Below, one piece after another: positions 16,852-25,429 of a DNA stretch of 64,000 nt. Source of the stretch: Flavobacteria bacterium GWA2_35_26 (GTDB lineage: Bacteria > Bacteroidota > Bacteroidia > Flavobacteriales > Flavobacteriaceae); assembly GCA_001800905.1 (NCBI GenBank), contig MGWH01000002.1:682001-746000 (forward strand), read 5' to 3'. Each line of letters starts with the position of its first letter. The stretch's first letter is position 1. The position numbers and the translations under genes were made by a program. The notes under the pieces were generated by a model. That model made no database searches, had not been told where the DNA came from, and saw only the letters and a list, made by a program, of their open reading frames with translations.

Positions 16852-17850
16852 TTATTTTTTGTCGTAGGCCCATTTCAAATAAATAGAACCCCAAGTAAAT
16901 CCGCCACCAAAAGCAGCAAATATTATTGTATCTCCTTTTTTGAATTGTTTTTCAAAATCATTCAATACTAATGGTAAAGTAGCCGAAGTTGTATTGCCAT
17001 ATCGTTCGATATTCATCAATACTTTTTCTTCTTCTAAATTCATTCGGCTAGCAGTAGCGTCAATGATACGTTTATTAGCTTGGTGTGGCACTAACCAATT
17101 CACGTCTTCATTAGTTAAATTATTTCTTTTCAAGATTTGTTCGCTTGCATCTGCCATATTGGTTACAGCATATTTGAAAACAGTTTTCCCATCTTGAATA
17201 ATATTGTGACGGTTTTCTTTCACAGTGTCAATTGTAGTAGGTATTAATGAACCTCCAGCAGGGATTTTCAAGAAATCACGTCCAATTCCATCTGAACGTA
17301 AATATTCATCTAATAACCCTAAGCCTTCATAATTAGGTTCAAACAAAGCAGCACCAGCTCCATCTCCAAAAATAATACAAGTCGCACGATCGGTGTAATC
17401 TACAATAGATGACATTTTATCAGCGCCAATTAGCATTACTTTTTTATATCTTCCAGATTGGATGTAGGCAGCAGCAGTTGACATTCCGAACAAAAAGCTA
17501 GAACAAGCCGCCTGTAAATCGTAACCAAATGCATTTGTTGCGCCAATTTCGGTTGCCACATATGCAGCGGTAGCTGCAACAGGCATATCAGCAGTAGCGG
17601 TTGCTACAATAACTAAATCGATCTCTAATGGATCTAAATTAGCTTTGGCCATTAAATCTTTTGCAGCCATAATAGCAAGGTAAGAAGTTCCTTTGCTATC
17701 GTCTTTTAGAATACGTCTTTCTTTAATTCCTGTACGAGCGGTAATCCATTCGTCATTCGTATCGACCAATGTTTCAAGGATTTCGTTCGTTAAAACAAAA
17801 TCTGGAACATAGGCTCCAACAGCGGTAATTGCGGCTGTAATTGTACTCAT
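16852..17850 (-). CDS. fabH: Beta-ketoacyl-ACP synthase III
   Basis: Condenses acetyl-CoA (or a branched starter) with malonyl-ACP to initiate fatty acid synthesis. From ATG 17850 it has 332 residues; the ATG at 17859 is equally possible. The catalytic triad is visible: C116 in QAACSSFLFG, H256 in VPHQANKR and N286 in ERYGNTTSA. The Bacteroidota habit of branched-chain lipids suggests branched starters, but the sequence does not prove this. It is separated from rpmF by a terminator, so it may have its own promoter. Confidence 0.95.
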   Translation of the reverse strand: MSTITAAITAVGAYVPDFVLTNEILETLVDTNDEWITARTGIKERRILKDDSKGTSYLAIMAAKDLMAKANLDPLEIDLVIVATATADMPVAATAAYVATEIGATNAFGYDLQAACSSFLFGMSTAAAYIQSGRYKKVMLIGADKMSSIVDYTDRATCIIFGDGAGAALFEPNYEGLGLLDEYLRSDGIGRDFLKIPAGGSLIPTTIDTVKENRHNIIQDGKTVFKYAVTNMADASEQILKRNNLTNEDVNWLVPHQANKRIIDATASRMNLEEEKVLMNIERYGNTTSATLPLVLNDFEKQFKKGDTIIFAAFGGGFTWGSIYLKWAYDKK

Positions 17851-17971
17851 TGTATTCATTTATTGTAATCAAATGCTGGGCATTTGAGAAATTTTTAAAA
17901 GATTTGAAAATTACAAAAAAAATTCTAATCCGAACCTTTTAACACTCTAAATTGATGAAAATCATAGACAA

Positions 17972-17999
17972 CAAAAAAAACTCTCACAAGGTGAGAGTT
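17972..17999 (-). terminator. Terminator after rpmF
   Basis: Stem AACTCTCAC / GTGAGAGTT with loop AAG. The plus-strand A-tract (17972-17978) gives a T-tract on minus. It separates DUF177-rpmF from fabH-accBC, perhaps allowing partial read-through. Confidence 0.8.
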
Positions 18000-18021
18000 C
18001 TATTTTAGCTACAAAAATGTA

Positions 18022-18216
18022 TTAAGCAACAGCTTCTGATTTATCGATAACCACCTGTCCTCTGTAGTACATTTTACCTTCATGCCAGTAAGCTCTGTGG
18101 TATAAATGTGCTTCTCCTGTAATAGGACATGTAGCGATTTGAGCTACAGTTGCTTTGTAATGTGTTCTTCTCTTATCTCTTCTTGTTTTCGAGATTTTTC
18201 TTTTAGGATGTGCCAT
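18022..18216 (-). CDS. rpmF: 50S ribosomal protein L32
   Basis: 64-residue basic ribosomal protein beginning [20 protein letters not shown], the L32 signature. Only one Cys (CPITGE) is seen, so the zinc ribbon found in some L32 proteins is absent or degenerate. It lies 9 bases downstream of the DUF177 gene, the standard pairing, and is followed by a terminator. Confidence 0.97.
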   Translation of the reverse strand: MAHPKRKISKTRRDKRRTHYKATVAQIATCPITGEAHLYHRAYWHEGKMYYRGQVVIDKSEAVA

Positions 18217-18225
18217 TTTACTATA

Positions 18226-18768
18226 TTATTTATCCGTTAATAGTTGCTTTAATTTGTCCCATCGAGGGTCAATATTTTCTTCTTGTTTATTCTCTTTTTT
18301 GGTTTCTTTGACTGCTAATTCATTCAGTTTTTTTAACGCTTCCGACTCTAAAGTCCCATCTTTAACTCCTGGATGAACTCGTCTTAGAGGTACTGAAAGT
18401 ACAATCATTTCATAAATATACTGTGCAATATCGACTTCAAATTCGCCGAAAGGCAAAATCAATAACTCTTCATTATCATTATTGAATTTTTCACCAAAGC
18501 GAACAATCAATTTCATTTTGCTTTTGATTGGCAAATCAAAATCTTCTCCTGTAACATCACAGGGTACATTTACTTTTCCTTCTTGCTTGAAACTGATTTC
18601 CAGCATATTGGACTTTTTCTCTAAAACTACATTTACTTTGATATCCGAATTTTGAAATTCGTCATATTCAAAGATGTCAAAGAACGTTTTGTCAATTTGA
18701 TATTCAAAATGATGTTTTCCTAGCTTTAATCCTACAAAGAGAATTAAATATTCTTTAGTCTTCTTCAT
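18226..18768 (-). CDS. DUF177 (YceD-like) protein
   Basis: 180 residues. The family sits upstream of rpmF in most bacteria and has been linked to 23S rRNA accumulation in other organisms. Diagnostic segments are VPCDVTGEDFDLP in the middle and a C-terminal SVPLRRVHPGVKDG. Unlike many members it has a single Cys in the central motif. A Lys/Glu-rich tail (KETKKENKQEE) precedes WDKLKQLL. A perfect -7 box lies upstream. Confidence 0.88.
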   Translation of the reverse strand: MKKTKEYLILFVGLKLGKHHFEYQIDKTFFDIFEYDEFQNSDIKVNVVLEKKSNMLEISFKQEGKVNVPCDVTGEDFDLPIKSKMKLIVRFGEKFNNDNEELLILPFGEFEVDIAQYIYEMIVLSVPLRRVHPGVKDGTLESEALKKLNELAVKETKKENKQEENIDPRWDKLKQLLTDK

Positions 18769-18801
18769 TTCAACAGCATTTTACCCTCAACTACGGGAGC
18801 G

Positions 18802-18809
18802 CAAAGATA
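18802..18809 (-). promoter_or_regulatory. Predicted -7 box TATCTTTG for DUF177-rpmF
   Basis: Exact TAnnTTTG on the minus strand, with a leader of about 30 bases to the ATG at 18768. Confidence 0.6.
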
Positions 18810-18834
18810 TAAAATTATTATAAATCCAATAGCC

Positions 18835-19899
18835 TTATTCTCCTTTTTTTGAAAACTCTTGTTTTGGTCTTATTTTCAAAGGATTTTGACTGATTTCATG
18901 GTATTGATTTCTTGAATGAAAAATGTCAATAGCCAAATACACCGCTTCTTTGAACGAATTATAATCAGCAATTCCTTTTCCGGCGATATCATAAGCCGTT
19001 CCATGATCTGGTGACGTTCTAATTTTATTCAATCCTGCCGTATAATTTACACCATTCCCAAAAGACAAAGTCTTAAACGGAATTAACCCTTGATCGTGAT
19101 AAGTAGCAATTACCGCATCGTATTTTTCGTATTGATTGCTTCCAAAGAAACCATCAGCCGGAAAAGGACCAAAAACCAAAGTGCCTTTTTCAAAAATCTT
19201 TTTCAAAGTTGGTTTTAAAATGGCATCGTCTTCATTGCCAATAACTCCGCCATCTCCACAATGTGGATTCACTCCTAAAACTGCAATTCTGGGTTTATTA
19301 ATGCTAAAATCTTGAATCAACGATTGTTTTATTGTTTCAATTTTTTTGGTAATCAGCGCTTCTGTCAGATGTGAGGCTACCTCACTTACCGGAATATGAT
19401 CGGTCAACAAGCCTACACGCAAATTGTCTTGCACCATGAACATCAACGCTTCGCCTTCTAATTCTTGTGCTAAATAATCCGTATGACCTGGAAATTTAAA
19501 CGTATCCGATTGACTATTGTATTTATTAATTGGAGCGGTTACCAATACATCAACCTGTCCATCTTTTAACGCTTGGGTAGCAGCAACAAATGATTTGATT
19601 GCATACTCGCCCACCGTTGGATCATTGGTGCCCAAATTCAAATCAAAACCTTCTTTCCAAACGTTCAACACATTTATTTTGCCTATAACCAATTGGTCCA
19701 AACGATCAATTCCGTGGAGATTAATCTCGGATTCTAGGTTGCGTTTGATGAACGAAAGTTGTTTTACATTAGCAAAAATAACCGGCGTACACAATTCCAA
19801 CATTCTTGCATCTTCGAATGTTTTTAGAACGACTTCGCTTCCAATACCGTTTAAATCTCCGATCGAAATTCCAACAATTATATTTTCTGCTTTTTTCAT
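18835..19899 (-). CDS. pdxA: 4-hydroxythreonine-4-phosphate dehydrogenase
   Basis: NAD-dependent oxidation of 4-phosphohydroxy-L-threonine in the DXP-dependent pyridoxal phosphate pathway. Motifs: VGISIGDLNGIGSEV at the N-terminus, TAPINKYN, PGHTDYLAQ, NPHCGDGGVIGNED, TYHDQGLIPFK and RTSPDHGTAYDIAG, with the metal-binding His residues. 354 residues is normal. It is divergent from ribE, with only 61 bases between the start codons. Confidence 0.96.
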   Translation of the reverse strand: MKKAENIIVGISIGDLNGIGSEVVLKTFEDARMLELCTPVIFANVKQLSFIKRNLESEINLHGIDRLDQLVIGKINVLNVWKEGFDLNLGTNDPTVGEYAIKSFVAATQALKDGQVDVLVTAPINKYNSQSDTFKFPGHTDYLAQELEGEALMFMVQDNLRVGLLTDHIPVSEVASHLTEALITKKIETIKQSLIQDFSINKPRIAVLGVNPHCGDGGVIGNEDDAILKPTLKKIFEKGTLVFGPFPADGFFGSNQYEKYDAVIATYHDQGLIPFKTLSFGNGVNYTAGLNKIRTSPDHGTAYDIAGKGIADYNSFKEAVYLAIDIFHSRNQYHEISQNPLKIRPKQEFSKKGE

Positions 19900-19922
19900 A
19901 CTGCCTTGAGCTTATTTATTAC

Positions 19923-19943
19923 TAATTTTGAAGTGCAAATTTA
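19923..19943. promoter_or_regulatory. Interlocking divergent -7 boxes for ribE (plus) and pdxA (minus)
   Basis: Plus: TAATTTTG at 19923-19930. Minus: TAAATTTG at 19936-19943. Both match TAnnTTTG and are 5 bases apart, so each predicted start site falls on or beside the other box. Two polymerases could not bind at once if both are used. Confidence 0.5.
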
Positions 19944-19960
19944 GTAAAATAAAACAAGAA

Positions 19961-20545
19961 ATGTTTACAGGGATTATAGAAACAGTTGGAAGAGTTCAAG
20001 AAATACAAAAAGACCAAGAGAATGTCCATATTACTGTGGCGTCAAGCCTTACTGGTGAATTGAAAATTGATCAAAGCGTAGCACACAATGGCGTTTGCCT
20101 GACGGTAGTGGCCATTAAAGATAACACCTATACTGTAACTGCCATTGCCGAAACCATTAACAAAACCAATTTGTCGCACTGGAAAGTAGGTGATGCAGTC
20201 AATTTAGAACGCGCGATGAAACTAGGAGATCGCCTTGACGGTCATATTGTTCAAGGTCATGTGGATCAAATCGGAACTTGTGTTGCTATTGAAGAAGCAG
20301 GCGGGAGTTGGCACTACACTTTTGAATACGACTCAGTTTTTAATAATATCACTATCGAAAAAGGTTCAATTACGGTAAATGGTGTAAGTTTAACCGTAGT
20401 CAATTCAAAAGCAAATCAATTTAGCGTAGCTATAATTCCCTACACTTACGAACATACCAATTTCAATGCGTTTCAAATTGGCACTATTATCAATTTAGAA
20501 TTTGACGTGATTGGGAAATACGTAAGTCGATTGTATAATCCCTAA
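19961..20545 (+). CDS. ribE: Riboflavin synthase
   Basis: Dismutates two 6,7-dimethyl-8-ribityllumazine molecules to riboflavin. It begins with the diagnostic MFTGIIETVG at ATG 19961, giving 194 residues; the in-frame ATG at 19928 lies within the promoter. Two lumazine-binding repeats are visible, marked by NGVCLTV (first half) and NGVSLTV (second half), each followed by a SVAIIPYT- or TVTAIAET-like strand. No FMN riboswitch is seen in the short leader. Confidence 0.96.
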   Translation: MFTGIIETVGRVQEIQKDQENVHITVASSLTGELKIDQSVAHNGVCLTVVAIKDNTYTVTAIAETINKTNLSHWKVGDAVNLERAMKLGDRLDGHIVQGHVDQIGTCVAIEEAGGSWHYTFEYDSVFNNITIEKGSITVNGVSLTVVNSKANQFSVAIIPYTYEHTNFNAFQIGTIINLEFDVIGKYVSRLYNP

Positions 20546-20670
20546 TAAAATAACAGATAGGTTTTTTTATTAAATGGACTCTTTAAATAAAACAACTCCT
20601 ACATAAAAAATTGTTGTCAAACTGTACTTCTAATTTAATCTGAACAACAAAAAATTTAATTATTATTTCA

Positions 20671-20678
20671 TAAATTTG
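20671..20678 (+). promoter_or_regulatory. Predicted -7 box TAAATTTG
   Basis: Exact TAnnTTTG, 28 bases upstream of ATG 20706. It overlaps a TTG at 20676, which rules that codon out as a start. Confidence 0.6.
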
Positions 20679-20705
20679 AACAATTTCAAACTTAATCTCA
20701 CTATT

Positions 20706-21380
20706 ATGAATACTAAATTTTTGGTTTTGTTGCTTTTTATTTTTTCGAGCAGTTTATGGAGTCAAAACAATACTTTTGCGATTCAAAACTCAAATTTTTT
20801 AGTTTTCATAAGTGCCAATTCATTTGATGAACCAAAAACCAATATTCAAGGTTCACAATATATAAACAAAGATTTTTTACCTTCCGAAATCTCTTGCCTT
20901 TCTGAAAAAACACCCCCTATACGTTATAACGTTTTTAAAGAAGAAATGGAATTTGTTCTTGATAATAAATTGTATTATGCTAAAAAAAATGACAATTGTA
21001 TTATTTCACTAGGTACTAACTTTTACAAATATTGTGAGAATTATGACAAAGAAAATAAAAGTGGATATATGATGATTTTAAACAAAATGAACAATCCTAA
21101 ATATACTTTGTACAAAAAAGAAAAAATTAAATTTGTCCCTGAATATATTCCTAACTCTACTTATGGAAAAGAAAAGCCTGCCTCATACGTGATTGATAAA
21201 AGCAAGTATTATATTCAAATGCCTGATGGCATGGCCGAATTCCCAATGAAGAAATCTGAACTTATAAAATTGTTCCCCAACCATAAAGAATCCATTGAAT
21301 CGTTTATAAATGATAAAAAAACATCGTTTAGTCAGGAATCTAAATTGATAGAGTTGATTGATTTTATAAATACTTTGTAG
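20706..21380 (+). CDS. Unrecognised secreted protein
   Basis: 224 residues from ATG 20706, with a type I signal peptide (residues 5-16 hydrophobic, then SSLWSQ). The mature part is Lys/Asn/Tyr-rich without a family I can name. It contains DNCIISLGTNFYKYC and ends with a Lys/Ser helix (SQESKLIELIDFINTL). No Cys-rich or repeat structure. It stands alone with its own promoter and is followed by a long palindrome that may end transcription. Confidence 0.7.
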   Translation: MNTKFLVLLLFIFSSSLWSQNNTFAIQNSNFLVFISANSFDEPKTNIQGSQYINKDFLPSEISCLSEKTPPIRYNVFKEEMEFVLDNKLYYAKKNDNCIISLGTNFYKYCENYDKENKSGYMMILNKMNNPKYTLYKKEKIKFVPEYIPNSTYGKEKPASYVIDKSKYYIQMPDGMAEFPMKKSELIKLFPNHKESIESFINDKKTSFSQESKLIELIDFINTL

Positions 21381-21403
21381 ATTAAAAAACCTTTTTTAAG
21401 TTG

Positions 21404-21476
21404 AATACTATTTAAGTAATTTTATTTAATCCTAATATGCGATATTCGCAATATTCCAAATAACTTAAATAGTATT
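21404..21476. repeat. Long AT-rich palindrome with inner hairpin
   Basis: Arms AATACTATTTAAGT (21404-21417) and ACTTAAATAGTATT (21463-21476) match perfectly over 14 bases, and four more pairs follow after one mismatch. The loop contains a second hairpin around GCGATATTCGC. The right arm runs into TTTTTT, so it could act as a terminator for the gene ending at 21380; it could also be a cruciform or protein-binding site. Confidence 0.7.
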
Positions 21477-21548
21477 TTTTATTAAGTTAATTTAAATTAA
21501 TAAGAAATAAAGTAGTTAGAGTCTCAAGAACGAAGTATAGATTCAAAA

Positions 21549-21584
21549 TAAAAAGCCTCTCAATTGCTTGAAAGGCTTTTTTTG
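21549..21584. terminator. Bidirectional terminator next to tRNA-Met(CAT)
   Basis: Stem AAAAGCCT-TCAA / TTGA-AGGCTTTT with flanking A and T tracts, immediately downstream of the minus-strand tRNA. Confidence 0.8.
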
Positions 21585-21658
21585 TGGTCCCACCTGGGCT
21601 CGAACCAGGGACCACCTGATTATGAGTCAGGTGCTCTAACCAACTGAGCTATAGGACC
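21585..21658 (-). tRNA. tRNA-Met (anticodon CAT; tRNA-Ile2 possible)
   Basis: 74-nt cloverleaf: acceptor GGTCCTA/TGGGACC, D stem GCTC/GAGC, anticodon stem CCTGA/TCAGG with loop CTCATAA, T stem CCTGG/CCAGG with loop TTCGAGC, discriminator A, CCA not encoded. The intact first acceptor pair (G-C) argues against initiator tRNA. CAT could be elongator Met or lysidine-modified Ile2; the sequence alone does not settle this. Confidence 0.92.
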
Positions 21659-21777
21659 GGTTAAGAGTCTGCAATATTACTACTATTTTTAATTTGCTAC
21701 AACTATTTTTAAAGCAGTTTTGAAAAAACTACTTATTCCCATTTTGCACTACAAGAAAGCTCCTGATTGTGAGGAAA

Positions 21778-22182
21778 CTATTGATGTCTCTCCTGACACA
21801 ATTCAATCAAGACACCATTTGTACTTTTAGGATGTAAGAAAGCGACCAGTTTATTATCGGCTCCTTTTTTGGGTGTTTCATTCAAAACCACAAAGCCTTC
21901 TTTTTGAAGTCGGGCTATTTCTGAAACAATATCTTCCACATCAAAAGCAATATGATGAATTCCTTCGCCTTTTTTCTCGATAAACTTGGCAATCGGACTT
22001 TCGGGATTGGTCGCTGCCAATAATTCGATTTTATTGGGTCCGTTCAAAAAAAACGAAGTAGTTACTCCTTCGCTTTCGACCACTTCGGATTTATAGGCAG
22101 GAGCGCCAAACAATTTTTCAAAAAGAGTATTAGAAACCTCTAAATCCTTTACCGCTATCCCTATATGTTCTATTTTTCTCAT
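21778..22182 (-). CDS. mce: Methylmalonyl-CoA epimerase
   Basis: Interconverts (R)- and (S)-methylmalonyl-CoA between propionyl-CoA metabolism and succinyl-CoA. 134-residue glyoxalase/VOC fold. Metal ligands are in IEHIGIAVKDLE, GIHHIAFDV and GVLIELCQ. Length and motifs fit the family. It is transcribed alone on the minus strand, divergent from the Ig-like lipoprotein gene. Confidence 0.92.
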   Translation of the reverse strand: MRKIEHIGIAVKDLEVSNTLFEKLFGAPAYKSEVVESEGVTTSFFLNGPNKIELLAATNPESPIAKFIEKKGEGIHHIAFDVEDIVSEIARLQKEGFVVLNETPKKGADNKLVAFLHPKSTNGVLIELCQERHQ

Positions 22183-22320
22183 CTTGTTTCCTTCAATTAA
22201 AGTTTAAAAATACAGAATTACAATCCAATTACCGAATCGGAAGCACATAATATTTCGATAAAAAGTTTCCATTCCATTAAATATAGTTGTTATTTTGTGA
22301 CTTTAAATTTTCGAATCGTT

Positions 22321-23982
22321 ATGGGCAAGTCCTTTTTAAAATACTGTATTACTTTATTGCTAGTTGTACTAGCAAGTTGTGCTAAAAGAGGCAACATCAC
22401 AGGCGGTGCAAAAGACACCATAGCACCGGTATTAAAAGCTAGTTTCCCTAAAAATTTTAGCACCGAATTTAAAGGTAAAACCATCAAGCTTACCTTTGAC
22501 GAATTCATCAAATTAAAAGACTTAAAAAAGCAACTCATTATTTCGCCTCCGCTAAAAAATGAGCCTTTAATAATTCCGAGTACTCCAAGCAAAAACATAA
22601 CAATTACTATTAATGATACCCTTCAGGATAACACAACCTACAGTTTTAACTTTGGGCAAAGTATCGCTGATAACAATGAAGGTAATCCGTACAATCAATT
22701 CAAATACATTTTCTCAACCGGAAAATCCATTGACTCTCTATCGATAGGCGGAAAAGTGAAAGACGCTTATTTCAAAGAGGTAGAATCCTTTGTTTCTATA
22801 ATGCTGTATGATCTAACTAAAAACTATAACGACTCGATTGTATACAAACAAACTCCTCGTTATGTAACCAATACGCTAGACAGTTTAAAGACGTTCAAAT
22901 TGGAGAATCTGAAAGCCGGCAAATACCTTTTGGTAGCCATGAAGGATTACAATTCCAATAATAAATTTGATCCTAAAAAAGATAAAATCGGCTTTTACAA
23001 ACAATTCATTTCTGTTCCTAACGATACGGTTTACGAACTCGAATTATTTAAAGAACATTTGCCATTTAAAGCTTACAAACCAACTCAAGCATCAGGGAAT
23101 CGATTGCTTTTGGGCTATGAAGGTAATCTGAAAATAAAAGAAAACAGGCCGAAAGTCGTATTGAAAAACAAAGACCAAATACTTCCTCAAGTAATTACAC
23201 AATTGCCTAAAAAAGATTCGCTACAAATTTGGTACAAACCCATTAAAACCGATTCACTAGCTATTGAAATTGCGCAAAACAACTACCAAAAGAATTTCAC
23301 TTTTAAAGTAAAAGATCAAAAAAAAGATACTTTAAGTATTAAAATTGGCCAACAAGGTAGCCTAAGAGAAAAGGATTATTTTACTTTAGAAAGTGCTACG
23401 CCATTAGTGCAATTTGACAAAAGCAAAATGAGTTTGGTGAACAAAAAATCAGAAGCCATTTCGTTTACGACTGATTACGATGAATTCCAACAATTATTGC
23501 ATTTGAATTTCAAAAGAGAAGCCGATGAAGAGTACCAATTCCAATTAAAAGCTGGAGCGGTAACTGATTTTTTTGAAAAAGCGAATGATAGTTTGAATTT
23601 TAAGATTAACCCCAATTCGTTAGAGAATTATGGGAATTTACTAGTAAACCTACAAAATGTAAAACGTTTTCCTATAATTGTTGAATTGACAAACGAAAAA
23701 GGAGAGGCAATAATTTCGTCAATTACTGATAAAAATACCAGTTTGAATTTCAACTTAATTCAACCTGCAAAATATACCTTGCGTGCCATTTATGATGACA
23801 ATAAAAACGGTGTATACGATCCTGGTAATTTTTTAGCCAAACAATACGCTGAAGAAGTAATATACTTTTCTAAAGAAGTAGATGTGCGTGCCAATTGGGA
23901 TGTAGTGCAACCATTTGACTTAAGCATTCCATATACTCCAGAACCAAAAGTGAAAAAAGCAGCAAAAAAAACGGGCTTATAA
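22321..23982 (+). CDS. Lipoprotein with N-terminal Ig-like domain
   Basis: 553 residues from ATG 22321; an in-frame ATG at 22297 would put eight residues before the signal peptide. The lipobox LASC is near residue 21, then AKRGNITGGAKDT. The first 110 mature residues look like a bacterial Ig-like domain (KTIKLTFDEFIKLKDL, NTTYSFNFGQSIADNNEG). Later beta-rich segments include two DxNxNxxFDP/GVYDPGN-type motifs (DYNSNNKFDPK, DDNKNGVYDPG), resembling Ca-binding loops of carboxypeptidase-regulatory-like repeats. Common in Flavobacteria; role unknown. Its stop overlaps the convergent nitrilase gene by 6 bases. Confidence 0.85.
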   Translation: MGKSFLKYCITLLLVVLASCAKRGNITGGAKDTIAPVLKASFPKNFSTEFKGKTIKLTFDEFIKLKDLKKQLIISPPLKNEPLIIPSTPSKNITITINDTLQDNTTYSFNFGQSIADNNEGNPYNQFKYIFSTGKSIDSLSIGGKVKDAYFKEVESFVSIMLYDLTKNYNDSIVYKQTPRYVTNTLDSLKTFKLENLKAGKYLLVAMKDYNSNNKFDPKKDKIGFYKQFISVPNDTVYELELFKEHLPFKAYKPTQASGNRLLLGYEGNLKIKENRPKVVLKNKDQILPQVITQLPKKDSLQIWYKPIKTDSLAIEIAQNNYQKNFTFKVKDQKKDTLSIKIGQQGSLREKDYFTLESATPLVQFDKSKMSLVNKKSEAISFTTDYDEFQQLLHLNFKREADEEYQFQLKAGAVTDFFEKANDSLNFKINPNSLENYGNLLVNLQNVKRFPIIVELTNEKGEAIISSITDKNTSLNFNLIQPAKYTLRAIYDDNKNGVYDPGNFLAKQYAEEVIYFSKEVDVRANWDVVQPFDLSIPYTPEPKVKKAAKKTGL

Positions 23983-24741
23983 CAACTTGAAAAGGTCTTG
24001 ATCTTTTAAAAAATTTAGTTTTTTACGAGTCTCGTGCAAACTATTCTTGTCTAATTCAGCAATAAAAACACCCTCGGTTGTTTGTGGTTCAATTACCGGA
24101 TTTCCTAAATAATCTGCTACTTGACTATGGCCAACATATTCTAAATTATTGTCATCAACTCCTAAACGGTTGACGCCAATAGTATAACTCATGTTTTCAA
24201 TTGCTCTGGCTTGAAGTAAAGTGTCCCAAGCATTAATTCTTGTTTTAGGCCAATTGGCTACATAAATAAGTAGATCGTAGTTTTTGGTGTTGCGAGAAAA
24301 AACAGGGAAACGTAAATCATAACAAATCAAGGGACAAATTTTCCATCCTTTGTATTCGATTAATACTTTAGAAGTTCCCGCAGTAAAAACTTCATCTTCT
24401 CCTGCCAAAGTGAACAAATGACGTTTGTCGTACTGTTGGATTTCCCCCGTTGGAAAAACAAATACGAATCGGTTGTAATACTTTCCCTCTTCAACTATAA
24501 TTAAACTACCCGTAATGGCTACGTTTTTGGCTTTTGCCAAAGATTGCATCCATAAAACCGTTTTACCTTCCATGGTTTCTGCAACAGCCTCTGGATGCAT
24601 GGTGAAACCTGTAGTAAACATTTCAGGAAGTACAATCAAATCCGTTCCTGATTCAATAGCATTGATTTTTTGCTCGATAGTTGCTCGATTCGATTTTGGG
24701 TCTTCCCAAACTAATGGTAATTGAATAAGTGCAACTTTCAT
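23977..24741 (-). CDS. Nitrilase-superfamily amidase (omega-amidase-like)
   Basis: 254-residue C-N hydrolase. The catalytic triad is seen: Glu in LPEMFTTGF, Lys in YDKRHLF and Cys in LICYDLRFP. The sequence resembles YafV/omega-amidase enzymes that hydrolyse alpha-ketoglutaramate or similar repair substrates; the exact substrate is an inference. Cytoplasmic, no signal peptide. Its 3' end overlaps the convergent lipoprotein gene. Confidence 0.9.
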   Translation of the reverse strand: MKVALIQLPLVWEDPKSNRATIEQKINAIESGTDLIVLPEMFTTGFTMHPEAVAETMEGKTVLWMQSLAKAKNVAITGSLIIVEEGKYYNRFVFVFPTGEIQQYDKRHLFTLAGEDEVFTAGTSKVLIEYKGWKICPLICYDLRFPVFSRNTKNYDLLIYVANWPKTRINAWDTLLQARAIENMSYTIGVNRLGVDDNNLEYVGHSQVADYLGNPVIEPQTTEGVFIAELDKNSLHETRKKLNFLKDQDLFKLL

Positions 24742-24811
24742 GTTGATTTTTTTATAAAAATAAGAAATATGAACTTAGTAAAACTTACCTATATTAGTAA
24801 AAATTTACATT

Positions 24812-25372
24812 ATGAAAAGAATTCTTTTTGGTTTACTCATGTTAAGTACCGTACTTATTACTGCTCAAGAAAAATCGGGGGCCGTATTATTTTTTGAAAA
24901 CCTAAAAAAACAATGTGGAAAATCCTTTGAAGGTGAAATCAAAGAAGGAAACAACGACACATTCAAAGATAAAAAATTGGTCATGCATGTTAGAAATTGC
25001 GACGAGAAAACCATACGAATTCCGTTTTTTGTAGGCGAAGATAAATCAAGAACTTGGGTACTAACACTTGAAAATAATCGAATCCAATTAAAACACGATC
25101 ACCGTCATGAAGATGGATCAGAGGACAAAATAACACAATATGGTGGAACAAGCACTAATTCAGGTTCGGCTTCGGTACAAATTTTCCCGGCTGATCAGGA
25201 AACGTTTAACATCATTCCGGCTGCTGCCGCTAATGTTTGGTGGATTACAATTAACGAAACTTCCTTTACATACAATCTAAGACGGATTGGTTCAGACCGA
25301 TTGTTTACAGTGCATTTTGATTTGACTAAAACTGTTCCAACTCCAGCTGCACCTTGGGGGTGGAAAGATTAA
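24812..25372 (+). CDS. Secreted protein of unknown function
   Basis: 186 residues with a signal peptide (MKRILFGLLMLSTVLITAQ). The mature protein has two Cys (KKQCGKSFEGEI and VRNCDEKTI) likely to form a disulfide, a His-rich stretch (KHDHRHEDGSED) that might bind metal, and an aromatic C-terminus (PAAPWGWKD). Probably periplasmic. I recognise no domain name. It is closed by a strong bidirectional terminator shared with sdhB. Confidence 0.75.
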   Translation: MKRILFGLLMLSTVLITAQEKSGAVLFFENLKKQCGKSFEGEIKEGNNDTFKDKKLVMHVRNCDEKTIRIPFFVGEDKSRTWVLTLENNRIQLKHDHRHEDGSEDKITQYGGTSTNSGSASVQIFPADQETFNIIPAAAANVWWITINETSFTYNLRRIGSDRLFTVHFDLTKTVPTPAAPWGWKD

Positions 25373-25375
25373 CAA

Positions 25376-25412
25376 TAAAAAAACGCATCCCAATTTGGAA
25401 TGCGTTTTTTAG
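25376..25412. terminator. Bidirectional terminator between secreted gene and sdhB
   Basis: Stem AAACGCAT-CCAA / TTGG-ATGCGTTT with A-tract before and TTTTTT after; convergent genes on both sides. Confidence 0.85.
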
Positions 25413-25429
25413 TATAAAAAGGTAGTAGA

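Noticed and set aside
19923..19960. FMN riboswitch before ribE
   Set aside because: The leader is only about 25 bases, too short for an FMN aptamer.
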